Part shown: positions 8,173 to 16,082 of the stretch, piece after piece
Layout: each line of letters opens with the position of its first letter
Numbering within the stretch: position 1 is the first letter of the stretch
Assembly: GCF_030408815.1 (NCBI RefSeq)
Contig: NZ_CP047355.1
Location: 1,240,001-1,304,000 of the forward strand
Source: Corynebacterium freiburgense
Lineage (GTDB): Bacteria > Actinomycetota > Actinomycetes > Mycobacteriales > Mycobacteriaceae
Direction: 5' to 3'
Length of the DNA stretch: 64,000 nt
Program-made: the position numbers and the translations under genes
Notes under the pieces: model-generated
Told to the model about the DNA's origin: nothing
Database searches by the model: none
What the model saw: the letters and a program-made list of their open reading frames with translations, nothing else

Positions 8173-8970
8173 ATGCGTTTTGGACGAATTGCTCACCCTG
8201 AGGGAATGTGTTTTTGCGTCATCGAAGGGGATGACGCAACGGCGAAATGCCGTGAGATTACCGGTACTCCATTTACGGAACCTGAGTACACAGGACGTGA
8301 GTGGTCGCTTGGTGAGGTTCGTCTACTTGCGCCAATGCTTCCAAGCAAGATTGTGGCAATCGGACGTAACTATGCTGATCACGTTGCGGAAGTATTTCAA
8401 AAAAGTGCCGAATCTTTGCCTCCAACGCTGTTTTTAAAGCCCCCAACGGCAGTTATTGGTCCTGGTGCTGCAATTAAAATCCCTGAGTTTGCCACCAATG
8501 TGGAATTTGAAGGTGAACTTGCTTTGGTGATTGGTAAGCCATGTAAAAATGTCAAAGCGGCCGATTGGAAAACCGTGGTGCGTGGCTTCACCATTATTAA
8601 TGATGTTTCCTCTCGTGATTTACAGTTTTCTGATGGTCAATGGGCGCGGGCAAAAGGCATTGATACATTCGCTCCATTAGGTCCTTGGATCGAAACTGAT
8701 TTGGACAGCATCGATACCAAGAACCTTCCAATTAAGGCTCATCTCACGCACAATGGTGTCACTGAAACCAAGCAGGATTCCAATTCCAATCAAATGATTA
8801 TGGATATTGGGGAGATTATTGAGTTTATTACTGCCTCCATGACTTTATTGCCTGGCGATATTGTGTCCACTGGTTCACCTGCTGGTACTGAAGCGATGCA
8901 CCCAGGTGATTTTATTGAAGTAGAAATCCCTGGCATTGGTCGCTTGGGTAACCCCGTGGAAAAGGCATAG
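8173..8970 (+). CDS. fumarylacetoacetate hydrolase (FAH) family protein
   Basis: A 265-residue member of the FAH superfamily, which hydrolyses or decarboxylates acylpyruvates and related beta-diketo acids using a divalent metal. Metal-ligand motifs are visible: VEFEGELALVIG supplies the paired glutamates and NDVSSRDLQ the aspartate; KGIDTFAPLGPW and the C-terminal GDIVSTGSPAG are family signatures. The ATG at 8173 (MRFGRIAHPEG) is chosen because homologues begin there; an upstream in-frame ATG at 8134 would add an unlikely cysteine-rich tail. In many corynebacteria an FAH gene sits just before gltX; here accessory genes and a repeat copy separate them. Confidence 0.9.
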   Translation: MRFGRIAHPEGMCFCVIEGDDATAKCREITGTPFTEPEYTGREWSLGEVRLLAPMLPSKIVAIGRNYADHVAEVFQKSAESLPPTLFLKPPTAVIGPGAAIKIPEFATNVEFEGELALVIGKPCKNVKAADWKTVVRGFTIINDVSSRDLQFSDGQWARAKGIDTFAPLGPWIETDLDSIDTKNLPIKAHLTHNGVTETKQDSNSNQMIMDIGEIIEFITASMTLLPGDIVSTGSPAGTEAMHPGDFIEVEIPGIGRLGNPVEKA

Positions 8971-9003
8971 TTCATATCTTCTCGTGCTTCTTGTACTACG
9001 GGG

Positions 9004-9043
9004 CCCATGTAGTGGGAGTATTGTGTGCACCCCCACTATGGGG
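9004..9043 (+). terminator. hairpin after the FAH gene
   Basis: CCCATGTAGTGGG (9004-9016) pairs imperfectly with CCCACTATGGG (9032 on). There is no T-tract, so it may be a processing or stability structure rather than a strict intrinsic terminator. It closes the three-gene run that starts at 5622. Confidence 0.45.
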
Positions 9044-9176
9044 ACATGGGGAATTGAAGCTAGAAAACTAAGAACCTCCCGCATACTAGCTACCCGTAGT
9101 GTGCAATCTATTTTTCCTGGTAGGGATAGCTTTTGAACACTGTGTTCGCACGCACTTCGTTCTTTACTATAGGGGT

Positions 9177-10103
9177 ATGAAAGCGCCTTGTCTGCCTAAA
9201 TTGCGTGAGTCTGATGGCCGTCCTGTGGATTCGGTGGAACGATCTCCAGAAGCACTGGCCACAATGCGCACATGGCGTTGGCAGATTACTCATCCTGCGG
9301 TGATTTGGCTTCCTGCCTTGGTGCTAATTTATGTGTGCATGGGGCTAGCCACAGGGGTTTTAGGGCTGGTGGCGTATTTTGTATCTGAAGATGTTCCCAT
9401 CATGCTGCTTTTAGTTGCGGGTGTTCGGATCGCAGCAATTGTTGGTTATGGGCTTATTGTCTGGTTGGAGCGCCGGAATCCTTGCGAATTGCGCCGACCT
9501 TTGTCGATGTCAGCACTGGGCTTAGGGATTGGTGCTTCGCTTATGTCGCTGATTATTGGCTTGGTGTATTTGTTCGGTGGCATTGAGTTTCATGGGGCCC
9601 GTAGTGAATTACCTTGGGCAATGCTTTTTGTGGTCACTATTGCGCCCGCGGTTGCCGACGAGATTCTTAATAGGGGAGTGCTATTTCGATATTTGGAACA
9701 GATTTTTGGTACCTGGGCAGCACTCGTGGTTTCCGCAATAATGTTCGGTGTAGCGCATTTGGCTAATCCGAAAGTAGGTCTTTGGGGATTCCTTACAATT
9801 ACGATTGAAGCAGGTTTCCTCTTTGGCTTGATCTATATCCTGTTTCGATCATTATGGCTCGTCATTGGCGTGCATATTGCCTGGAATTTTGTACGAGGTC
9901 CGGTATTTGGCAGCGGCACACCAAGCAGCTTTGGGCAGGAAAGCTGGCTGATGTCTTCACCGAGTGGACCTACGATACTCAGCGGTGGCGAACTCGGTGT
10001 AGAAGCTAGTGTGATTGCGTCAGTACTCAGCTTGCTGGCAATCGCTTGGTGCATCCGCATTGCCGTAAGGCGGAAGGCCATTGCGGCACCATTTTGGGGA
10101 TAG
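9177..10103 (+). CDS. CPBP-family intramembrane metalloprotease
   Basis: A 308-residue protein with about eight hydrophobic segments. CPBP (Abi/CAAX-protease) motifs: ADEILNRG, a D-E variant of the EExxxR site, near residue 160; FGVAHLAN with the second-site histidine; and HIAWNF near the C-terminus with the third. Family roles include prenyl-protein or signal-peptide processing and bacteriocin self-immunity. The start at 9177 (MKAPCLPKL) follows AGGGGT; the upstream ATG at 9099 is in a region without coding character. Two further CPBP genes occur in the window (16083, 20359). Substrate unknown. Confidence 0.85.
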   Translation: MKAPCLPKLRESDGRPVDSVERSPEALATMRTWRWQITHPAVIWLPALVLIYVCMGLATGVLGLVAYFVSEDVPIMLLLVAGVRIAAIVGYGLIVWLERRNPCELRRPLSMSALGLGIGASLMSLIIGLVYLFGGIEFHGARSELPWAMLFVVTIAPAVADEILNRGVLFRYLEQIFGTWAALVVSAIMFGVAHLANPKVGLWGFLTITIEAGFLFGLIYILFRSLWLVIGVHIAWNFVRGPVFGSGTPSSFGQESWLMSSPSGPTILSGGELGVEASVIASVLSLLAIAWCIRIAVRRKAIAAPFWG

Positions 10104-10106
10104 TGG

Positions 10107-10886
10107 CTACTGCCATTCCGCATTCTGCGTATCGACGCCGTGTTCAGCTGCGTTTGCTTCAATAATGCTGCGGAGCCACGCGGCTAGGCCTTGGTGCACG
10201 GAATCGTAGTGTTGTTGAAACCTTGGATCTTCGGTATAACCACGCGCTATAAGCACATGCTTTGCATGTGTGATGTCAAACCATTTTGCAATGCTGGAAA
10301 AATGCTCTTCAGCTAAGGCGTTAGCTTCTGGCGTGCCAGGAGCTACACCGTTTTTCATAGCTGCGGCGAGCCGTGCCTCTAATGCTTTGGTTTCGTCACG
10401 AACCTGAATCCAATCCTCAGCACCCATCGTTGCTTGGACGGCTTGAGATTGTTGCCACTCAGGAGTGTTGCCCCAACGTTCTTCGGCTTCTGCCTCATAT
10501 TCGGGACTCCACAAATCACCAAAAATGGTGCGCTTTTCTTTATCTGTTAGTTTGGGCTTCATAGTTTCCTCCAAAAGAATATCCAGGGCTTGGATCATAC
10601 GTTCCAAGCGATGTTGTTGTTTTTGCAGTACAACGCGTTGGCGCTGTAGTTGCGTAATGGACTCGGTATCGGGGGCGTCGATAATCTCTTTGATTTCACC
10701 CAGTGGGAATCCAACGGCGCGATACGCGATGACTTTTTGGATTCTTTCGATATCTGCGTCGATATAGAGGCGGTAATCGTTCCAGTCCCGGAAGCTTGGA
10801 CTTGCAAGGCCCAAAGCATCCCAATGGCGCAAGGTGCGTACCGTGACACCAAAGAGCTTTGCAACTTCGCCGATATTTCGTTCCAT
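10107..10886 (-). CDS. MerR-family regulator with TipAS-like effector domain
   Basis: A 259-residue regulator. Residues 1-70 are the MerR winged helix (NIGEVAKLFGVTVRTLRHWD), followed by a long dimerisation coiled coil (residues about 75-110) and a C-terminal all-helical TipAS-like domain (FGDLWSPEYEAEAEERWG onward) that in Streptomyces TipAL binds thiopeptide antibiotics. Only 3 bp separate its stop from that of the convergent CPBP gene. Its start codon is 6 nt from a -10 box, with a MerR dyad in the promoter spacer, so it is probably autoregulated and leaderless like tipA. The real ligand is unknown; a role in multidrug response is the family inference. Confidence 0.9.
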   Translation of the reverse strand: MERNIGEVAKLFGVTVRTLRHWDALGLASPSFRDWNDYRLYIDADIERIQKVIAYRAVGFPLGEIKEIIDAPDTESITQLQRQRVVLQKQQHRLERMIQALDILLEETMKPKLTDKEKRTIFGDLWSPEYEAEAEERWGNTPEWQQSQAVQATMGAEDWIQVRDETKALEARLAAAMKNGVAPGTPEANALAEEHFSSIAKWFDITHAKHVLIARGYTEDPRFQQHYDSVHQGLAAWLRSIIEANAAEHGVDTQNAEWQ

Positions 10887-10892
10887 GAGGCA

Positions 10893-10923
10893 ACAATAAA
10901 ACCTTGACGCAGCGTAAAGGCAA
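10893..10923 (-). promoter_or_regulatory. autoregulated MerR/TipA-type promoter and operator
   Basis: On the minus strand: -35 TTGCCT (10923-10918), 19-bp spacer, -10 TATTGT (10898-10893). The spacer region holds a near-perfect dyad, CCTTTACGC-T-GCGTCAAGG (10920-10902), one mismatch in nine. This is the layout of TipAL-type promoters. The -10 box ends 6 nt before the start codon. Confidence 0.75.
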
Positions 10924-10931
10924 GATCAGGT

Positions 10932-10967
10932 TTGTACTAGACATTGGAACTGTACTTATGGTACAGT
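10932..10967 (+). promoter_or_regulatory. promoter with palindromic operator, probably PadR site
   Basis: TTGTAC (10932-10937) and TATGGT (10957-10962) can serve as -35 and -10. A perfect inverted repeat ACTGTAC-TTATG-GTACAGT spans 10949-10967 and covers the -10 box. The operon encodes a PadR-type regulator, so negative autoregulation is likely. TSS would fall close to the GTG at 10974. Confidence 0.65.
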
Positions 10968-10973
10968 ACAAGT

Positions 10974-11423
10974 GTGAGAACAACACTTGAAATCCCGGAA
11001 ACTGTTAATGCAAAAGCTATCTTGTGGCCCTATATGGTGGGACTTGTTGGAGCTGTTGTAATGCTTCATATCTGGATTGCTTTTCGTGGTGGCATGATCG
11101 GTGTCGTTGAACAGCTTCTTCTGGCGCTGATTGCTATTGGAATGGTCGTTTGGCTGTTAAGGAAACGTCATGAAATTGTAAAGTTGCGTTTTGGCCCATT
11201 GCTTGTCAATGCTTTGAGTTTTGTAGTTATTTCCACATCGTTTCAACTTCATGCTTTAATCCAAACCTTTCGTATTGGGCTTAATGAAGGCGGTCTGGAA
11301 ATTGCCAAATTCCTTCTAGGAACACCGTGGTTCGGCTTAACACTATGCATGAGTGCTTTGTGGGGCCTTGGTGTACTCATCCACTTTGCTGGGGCGATCA
11401 TGGCTCGCGGATGGGAAGATTAG
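10974..11423 (+). CDS. four-helix membrane protein of unknown function
   Basis: A 149-residue protein with four predicted membrane helices (segments beginning LWPYMVGLVGAVVML, LLLALIAIGMVVWLL, LLVNALSFVVIS and GLTLCMSALWGLGVL). It resembles small DUF2975-like membrane proteins that sit next to a DNA-binding partner, but I cannot assign a family with confidence. The GTG at 10974 (VRTTLEIPETV) is chosen because the longer frame from 10944 would start inside the promoter. It overlaps the PadR gene by one base (TAGTG), so the pair is translationally coupled. Confidence 0.7.
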   Translation: MRTTLEIPETVNAKAILWPYMVGLVGAVVMLHIWIAFRGGMIGVVEQLLLALIAIGMVVWLLRKRHEIVKLRFGPLLVNALSFVVISTSFQLHALIQTFRIGLNEGGLEIAKFLLGTPWFGLTLCMSALWGLGVLIHFAGAIMARGWED

Positions 11424-11770
11424 TGGCAACGAAGCGACCCAACGAAACTGAAGAATGGATCGTGGGCAAAATCGACCAGTGGGTGGAAACCTATAAAAAG
11501 TCAATGCTAACGCCCGCGATCCTAAGCATCGTCTCCAGCCAAGAGCGCATAACAATTTCTGATATCGCAATGGCACTGGAAAATCGAACATCATGGCGAG
11601 TAACTGAGCGAGGTCTATATCGAACAATTCAACGATTAGAACACAGTGGTTTTCTTGTTGCCCAGGAAGTGCCTGGTGTGAAAACCGGAAAGAAAAAGAA
11701 GGAAATATCACTAACTCCGGCAGGAGTAGCGTTTTTGCGGGGTGTTTCAGAAAACATTATCAGCTTGTAG
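11423..11770 (+). CDS. PadR-like winged-helix transcriptional regulator
   Basis: About 115 residues, with a PadR/HxlR-like winged helix: TPAILSIVSSQERITISDIAMAL, the recognition segment ERGLYRTIQRLEHSGFL, then a basic wing (TGKKKKEISLTPAG). It lacks the C-terminal dimerisation helix bundle of long PadR proteins, so it is the short type. The start is taken as GTG 11423, which overlaps the previous stop and follows GGGAAG; an ATG at 11411 is possible but has no ribosome binding site. It probably represses its own operon through the dyad at 10949. Gene-pair logic suggests it acts with the upstream membrane protein in sensing envelope stress or small molecules; this is inference. Confidence 0.75.
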   Translation: MATKRPNETEEWIVGKIDQWVETYKKSMLTPAILSIVSSQERITISDIAMALENRTSWRVTERGLYRTIQRLEHSGFLVAQEVPGVKTGKKKKEISLTPAGVAFLRGVSENIISL

Positions 11771-11879
11771 TCTCCTCCTAATTTTGGATAATTCGGCGTA
11801 AATGCTTGCCAAGTGTAGGGGGGAACAGTAACCTCAAATCATATTTGCTGCAAACTAAAGACTTCGAAGGATTTGCGTG

Positions 11880-12428
11880 ATGTTAATTGGGGTTAAATCG
11901 CAGGGAGGCGATAATAGGTCGCCTTGGGTAATTACCGGGGAAGAGAATGGTCGAATGTATATTCTTTTGGGGGGAAATGGTGAGCCGGAGGTGTATAAAG
12001 ATCGCCAAGAAGCGGAAGCCCGCGCTCTCTTTATTAGCAGTGGAAAAATGGATCCAGATCCAGAGCCGGAACCAGAACCGGAACCAGAACCAGTACGCAA
12101 AGGATGTTTTCTCACCACAGCCTGCGAGGTTGCGCTAGGGGATGCATTTAAAGACGATGGGATTGAACTGGAAACGCTCCGATTCCACCGGGACCGTTTG
12201 GCGAAAGAAAACCCGTATTTGCAGCAAAAAGTTTTAGAATATTATGCAAAAGCTCCGCAGATCGTTGCGTGCATAAATCATGAATCTGATTCAAGGCAGC
12301 GATACCAAGAGATCTATGATTCACTTATTGTTCCCACAAGTTTCTTTCTTGAAAACGGCCAAGATGAAAAAGCAATAGAACACTACTACCAGGGTTTTCA
12401 GCGGCTTTGTCTGCGGTACGGATTATAG
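11880..12428 (+). CDS. CFI-box-CTERM domain protein with Pro-Glu repeat linker
   Basis: A 182-residue protein. The N-terminal 55 residues form a small unrecognised domain. A linker of alternating acidic residue and proline (DPDPEPEPEPEP, encoded by a degenerate hexameric DNA repeat at 12052-12092) follows. The C-terminal part matches the CFI-box-CTERM motif: CFLTTACEV, then LETLRFHRDRLAKENP, then VLEYYAKAPQIV. In other bacteria this C-terminal module is attached to diverse effector-like or surface proteins and its role is unsettled. No signal peptide is visible. A good site, GAAGGA, precedes both the GTG at 11877 and the ATG at 11880. Confidence 0.75.
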   Translation: MLIGVKSQGGDNRSPWVITGEENGRMYILLGGNGEPEVYKDRQEAEARALFISSGKMDPDPEPEPEPEPEPVRKGCFLTTACEVALGDAFKDDGIELETLRFHRDRLAKENPYLQQKVLEYYAKAPQIVACINHESDSRQRYQEIYDSLIVPTSFFLENGQDEKAIEHYYQGFQRLCLRYGL

Positions 12429-12532
12429 CGATAGAAAGTTTAACCGCAGATTCTTTTATGTGTCGTGGTTAAAAAGGGAGTTACTTCCAATTTTCTGGGC
12501 TCGTTTTATCGGGCTCATCGACTGACTTTTGT

Positions 12533-13030
12533 GGCCGGTAGTTTGGTTGCGTACGTCTGGTGAACTGGGATTTGGTTGGAGCTGGTCGGTCTTTTGGGCG
12601 CTGGTTGGTCTTTTTGGGCTGCTGGTTGGGGGTTGTTTGGGGGTTTCATGGGCGGGTTGTCACAGATTCCATTTTTTCGGCTGTTTTTATGGAATTTGTG
12701 ACACGATAGGTAGGGATCCTGTCACAGATTCCACCAGAACAGGCCTGTTTTATGGAATCTGTGACAAATCCCAGGTCAACGGTTGTGTACAACATTAGCT
12801 GTTGTCACAAATCCCACTGGAACGGGCTTGTTTTATGGAATCTGTGACATTCGGCATGTAAACATCGCTTGTTTGATAGGGCGGGCCTATCAAACGCCTA
12901 GGAAAGTAGCCCACACCCCAGGAAAGCGGAGACGGCTAGACCTTCCACGCGGGAAAGGCGGCCTGCGGATCCTGAAACCAGCGCAAAATCTCGGAAAACC
13001 AGCCATCCCACCCGGAAAACCAGCCCATGC
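12533..13030 (+). repeat. dispersed hairpin repeat, copy 2 (three hairpins)
   Basis: Same ordered parts as the copy at 4817. The left flank starts GGCCGGTAGTTTGGTTGCGT. Hairpins lie at 12658-12703, 12720-12766 and 12803-12849; the linkers are CGATAGGTAGGGATCC and a 36-bp linker starting AATCCCAGGTCAACGG. The small hairpin TTTGATAGG-GCGGG-CCTATCAAA is at 12872-12894. The right flank repeats GGAAAACCAGCC. Loops of hairpins 2 and 3 differ (AACAGGCCTGTT against AACGGGCTTGTT) yet keep pairing. The right boundary is uncertain; a diverged tail may reach about 13120. The 13030-13130 remainder shows no gene. Confidence 0.83.
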
Positions 13031-13130
13031 TCCCAACAATTGGCGACAACACTCACTTGCAACCAGCTCCGCAACACTTCACCCCACAAATGGTAAGGAA
13101 TGAGAGCCGCTCTAACTTTTGGAAAGGATT

Positions 13131-14294
13131 TTAAAGGCCCAACGCACGCAACATGGTTCGCATTTTGGCGTCTGTTTCCCGTAATTCAGATTCCGGATTT
13201 GAATTACTCACAATGCCTCCGCCTGCCCAGGCGCGGGCAAACTTTCCATCTGTTTCAGCACATCGTATGGCTACCATAAACTCTCCATCGCCAGATGCAT
13301 CGCACCAACCGACAGCGCCCGAATAGAATCCCCGATCAATTTCTACTTGCAAAATAAGGTCCTGAGCGATGGGGGTTGGGGTCCCGCAGATTGCGGGGGT
13401 GGGGTGTAGCCGCAACGCAACATCGAGCGCTGTGGTGCGAGGATCTTTCAAAGTGCCAGCGATGGGCGTGGCTAAATGCCACATTTCCGCAGTGGAGGTT
13501 ATTTCTGGTTCTTTAGGAATGGAGAGCTCTGAGCATAAGGGCTGTAGTGCAGCTGCAATATGCTCCACTACAAAGCGATGTTCATTCAGGTCTTTTATGC
13601 TTTCTTTGAGTCGTTTTGCAACTAGGCGATCATCTTCGTGAATTCCGCTTCGGGGTGCGGAACCTGCCAGTGGGTATGTGGTTATTTGGTCGCCGATTCT
13701 GCGGACGAGCATTTCTGGAGATGAGCCAACGAGTTTTTTTCCGTCAAATCCTTCGCCTGCCGGTGAAAGGTCCACGATAAAACCGTTTCGATCCGGAGAG
13801 TAGTCAATAAGCCTCGCGGCAATGAGCAGGGGATCTACTTGGTCCTGGAAAGAAACATTCATTGTTCGGGCTAGAACCACTTTTTCTAAAGGGGTTCGCC
13901 GGATAGTTTCCACAGCAGCTCGGACACGTTCCAAGTGTTCGTTGCGCGGCGGAATATCGCTTATAATTTCGGCTTCGATTGGTTGCTGGAGCCGATAATG
14001 TGCGGGGGGTTCCAACGGTCCTTTTGTTCGAATGATTCCGGCAGGCACGTGTAAGGCGCAGGGATCAGTGAGGTCGAAGGGGAGTGCGCCAACGATCATT
14101 GAGTGTGTTCCACGTTTGAGTGCTTCTGATGCATCCCAAGGGTCGGTAAAAGTTGCCACGCTACCTTGAGTGCGAACCGAGCCATGTGCACGCGAAAGTA
14201 AAAAATCGGGCGCTGTTAATGGACGTGAACACATGAGTGACCATCCTACGCCATGAATTTGCAAGCTCCACCCTGAGGCGAATGAAAAATCCAC
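13131..14294 (-). CDS. isochorismate synthase (MenF/EntC/DhbC type)
   Basis: A 387-residue chorismate-binding enzyme that converts chorismate to isochorismate, feeding menaquinone or catechol-siderophore synthesis. Family motifs: the segment RRTPLEKVVLART, the loop SSPEMLVRR, ITTYPLAGSAPRSG, the substrate-binding run HLATPIAGTL with LHPTPAICGTP, and the C-terminal YSGAVGWCDASGDGEFMVAIR. In corynebacteria a menF/dhbC-type gene sits divergent to gltX, as here. No other men or siderophore genes are close, so the pathway cannot be decided from context, although menaquinone is more likely. Start GTG 14294 is used; ATG 14234 with GGATGG before it is an alternative. Confidence 0.9.
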   Translation of the reverse strand: MDFSFASGWSLQIHGVGWSLMCSRPLTAPDFLLSRAHGSVRTQGSVATFTDPWDASEALKRGTHSMIVGALPFDLTDPCALHVPAGIIRTKGPLEPPAHYRLQQPIEAEIISDIPPRNEHLERVRAAVETIRRTPLEKVVLARTMNVSFQDQVDPLLIAARLIDYSPDRNGFIVDLSPAGEGFDGKKLVGSSPEMLVRRIGDQITTYPLAGSAPRSGIHEDDRLVAKRLKESIKDLNEHRFVVEHIAAALQPLCSELSIPKEPEITSTAEMWHLATPIAGTLKDPRTTALDVALRLHPTPAICGTPTPIAQDLILQVEIDRGFYSGAVGWCDASGDGEFMVAIRCAETDGKFARAWAGGGIVSNSNPESELRETDAKMRTMLRALGL

Positions 14295-14302
14295 CCGCGC
14301 GG

Positions 14303-14309
14303 TAAACTA
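14303..14309. promoter_or_regulatory. overlapping divergent -10 boxes of gltX and isochorismate synthase
   Basis: TAAACT (14303-14308) can act as -10 for gltX and, on the opposite strand, TAGTTT (14309-14304) for the isochorismate synthase. Start codons are 8 and 9 nt away, so both transcripts would be almost leaderless. Only 22 bp separate the two start codons. Confidence 0.5.
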
Positions 14310-14316
14310 ATTGACC

Positions 14317-15789
14317 ATGTCTGATGTTCGCGTTCGATTTTGTCCTTCTCCAACAGGCACCCCCCATGTCGGTTTGGTACGTACCGCATTATTTAACTGG
14401 GCTTACGCTCGGCGTACAGGTGGCAAGCTTATTTTTCGTATTGAAGATACTGATGCTGCTCGGGATTCGGAAGATTCCTATCAAGCGATCATTGATTCTC
14501 TCCAATGGTTGGGGATTGATTGGGACGAGGGCGTAGAAATCGGTGGCCCACATGCGCCGTATCGTCAAAGTCAGCGCATGGACATTTACGCTGAAGTGTT
14601 AGAAAAGTTAATTGAAGCCGGGGAAGTGTATCCAGCATATTCGACGGCGGAGGAAGTAGAGCAGCGCCATATTGCGGCTGGTCGCGACCCTAAACTCGGA
14701 TACGATAATTATGATCGCAACCTTACTGAGGAACAGGTTGCGGCGTTTGAGGCAGAAGGCCGTAAGCCGGTGTGGCGTCTTCGAATGCCAGAACAAGATT
14801 GGTCGTGGAACGATCTTGTTCGTGGCGAAATTTCTTTTAAGTCAGAAACGCAACCAGACTTTGTTGTAGCTCGCTCAAATGGTGCGCCTTTGTACACGCT
14901 TGTGAATCCTGTTGATGATGCATTAATGGGTATTACACACGTACTTCGTGGAGAGGACTTACTACCATCAACTCCGCGTCAGCTTGCACTTTATGAGGCA
15001 CTCAAGCGTATTGGGGTTGCAACGCACACACCACAGTTCGCACATTTGCCGTTTGTTATGGGCGAAGGCAATAAGAAACTTTCTAAGCGTGACCCACAAT
15101 CGAATTTGTTCCATCACCGTGATGCCGGAATTATTCCCGAAGGAATGCTGAACTACCTGGCATTATTGGGCTGGTCCTTGGCCAAAGATAAAGATATTTT
15201 CGACGTCGCGGAGCTCATTGCAAACTTTGATATTGCGGAAGTACTCAGCAATCCCGCACGCTTTGATCAAAAGAAACTCGAAGCAATTAACGCTGATCAT
15301 ATTCGGCTACTGGAACTCAGCGATTTTACGCAGCGGCTTCGTGCCTACCTTGAGCATTACCATGACTTCCCGAAAGATTACCCCGAAGATAAGTTTGAAA
15401 TTGTTGCTGATCTTGTGCAAACGAGAATTAAGAAGCTTGAGGATGCTTGGGATCTAGTACGTTTCCTTATTGTTCCCGATACCGAACTGGTACTGGACGA
15501 AAAATCTGCCCGGAAGAATCTTAAGGAAGACGCAATCCAATCTCTGGATGTCGGCATTGCAGCGCTTGAAGATGTCTCTGAATGGACAACCCCGAAAATT
15601 GAGGCTGCTCTCCATAAAGCGCTGATTGAAGATCTTGAACTAAAACCGCGAAAAGCCTTCGGTGCGCTGCGAGTTGGTATCTCCGGGCAAGCGGTTTCTC
15701 CGCCACTGTTTGAGTCAATGGAATTGCTCGGTAAAGCATCTACACTCGCTCGACTTCGTGCGGCGCGGCAAGCTACACCATTTGTCTAG
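14317..15789 (+). CDS. gltX: glutamyl-tRNA synthetase
   Basis: A 490-residue class I aminoacyl-tRNA synthetase that charges tRNA-Glu. The N-terminal [10 protein letters not shown] holds the HIGH signature as HVGL, and the KMSKS loop appears as KKLSKRDP, with a Rossmann catalytic core and a helical anticodon-binding C-terminus. The ATG at 14317 ([12 protein letters not shown]) is used; a TTG six bases earlier only adds two residues. The gene is followed directly by the tRNA-Gln and tRNA-Glu genes. Corynebacteria make Gln-tRNA through a Glu-tRNA-Gln intermediate, so this synthetase is probably non-discriminating and serves both tRNAs next door. Confidence 0.97.
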   Translation: MSDVRVRFCPSPTGTPHVGLVRTALFNWAYARRTGGKLIFRIEDTDAARDSEDSYQAIIDSLQWLGIDWDEGVEIGGPHAPYRQSQRMDIYAEVLEKLIEAGEVYPAYSTAEEVEQRHIAAGRDPKLGYDNYDRNLTEEQVAAFEAEGRKPVWRLRMPEQDWSWNDLVRGEISFKSETQPDFVVARSNGAPLYTLVNPVDDALMGITHVLRGEDLLPSTPRQLALYEALKRIGVATHTPQFAHLPFVMGEGNKKLSKRDPQSNLFHHRDAGIIPEGMLNYLALLGWSLAKDKDIFDVAELIANFDIAEVLSNPARFDQKKLEAINADHIRLLELSDFTQRLRAYLEHYHDFPKDYPEDKFEIVADLVQTRIKKLEDAWDLVRFLIVPDTELVLDEKSARKNLKEDAIQSLDVGIAALEDVSEWTTPKIEAALHKALIEDLELKPRKAFGALRVGISGQAVSPPLFESMELLGKASTLARLRAARQATPFV

Positions 15790-15848
15790 TATGGGTTATC
15801 GTGCAATTTGTCCTGGGGATTTGTCACTTGGATGAATGCAAGGTTATA

Positions 15849-15877
15849 GTATTCCCTGTTGCGCAGCGGGGAATACT
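15849..15877 (+). terminator. hairpin downstream of gltX
   Basis: AGTATTCCC (15849-15857) pairs perfectly with GGGAATACT (15869-15877). No T-tract follows, so readthrough into tRNA-Gln, or processing, is possible. Confidence 0.5.
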
Positions 15878-15896
15878 ACCACCGCAAAAACAACAA

Positions 15897-15968
15897 TGGC
15901 CTATGGTGTAATTGGCAACACTACGGTTTCTGGTACCGTCATTCTTGGTTCGAGTCCAGGTAGGCCAG
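15897..15968 (+). tRNA. tRNA-Gln (CTG anticodon)
   Basis: 72 nt. The acceptor stem TGGCCTA pairs perfectly with TAGGCCA. The anticodon arm is ACGGT-TTCTGGT-ACCGT with anticodon CTG; the T-arm has GGTTCGAGTCC. CCA is not encoded. Confidence 0.95.
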
Positions 15969-15992
15969 CAGCGAAGAAATTCGCAGCCGCAA

Positions 15993-16068
15993 GCCCCGTT
16001 CGTCTAGCGGCCTAGGACGCCGGCCTCTCACGCCGGTAACACGGGTTCAAATCCCGTACGGGGTACCA
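15993..16068 (+). tRNA. tRNA-Glu (CTC anticodon), copy 1
   Basis: The acceptor GCCCCGT pairs with ACGGGGT; the anticodon arm is CCGGC-CTCTCAC-GCCGG with anticodon CTC. CCA is encoded at 16066-16068, unlike the copy at 20189. The mature body matches that second CTC copy throughout as far as I can align it by eye. Confidence 0.95.
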
Positions 16069-16082
16069 CAAGATCTCAAGCC

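Noticed and set aside
9133..9170. TTGAAC and TACTAT as a promoter for the CPBP gene at 9177
   Set aside because: The spacer would be 26 bp, too long for a normal sigma-A promoter.
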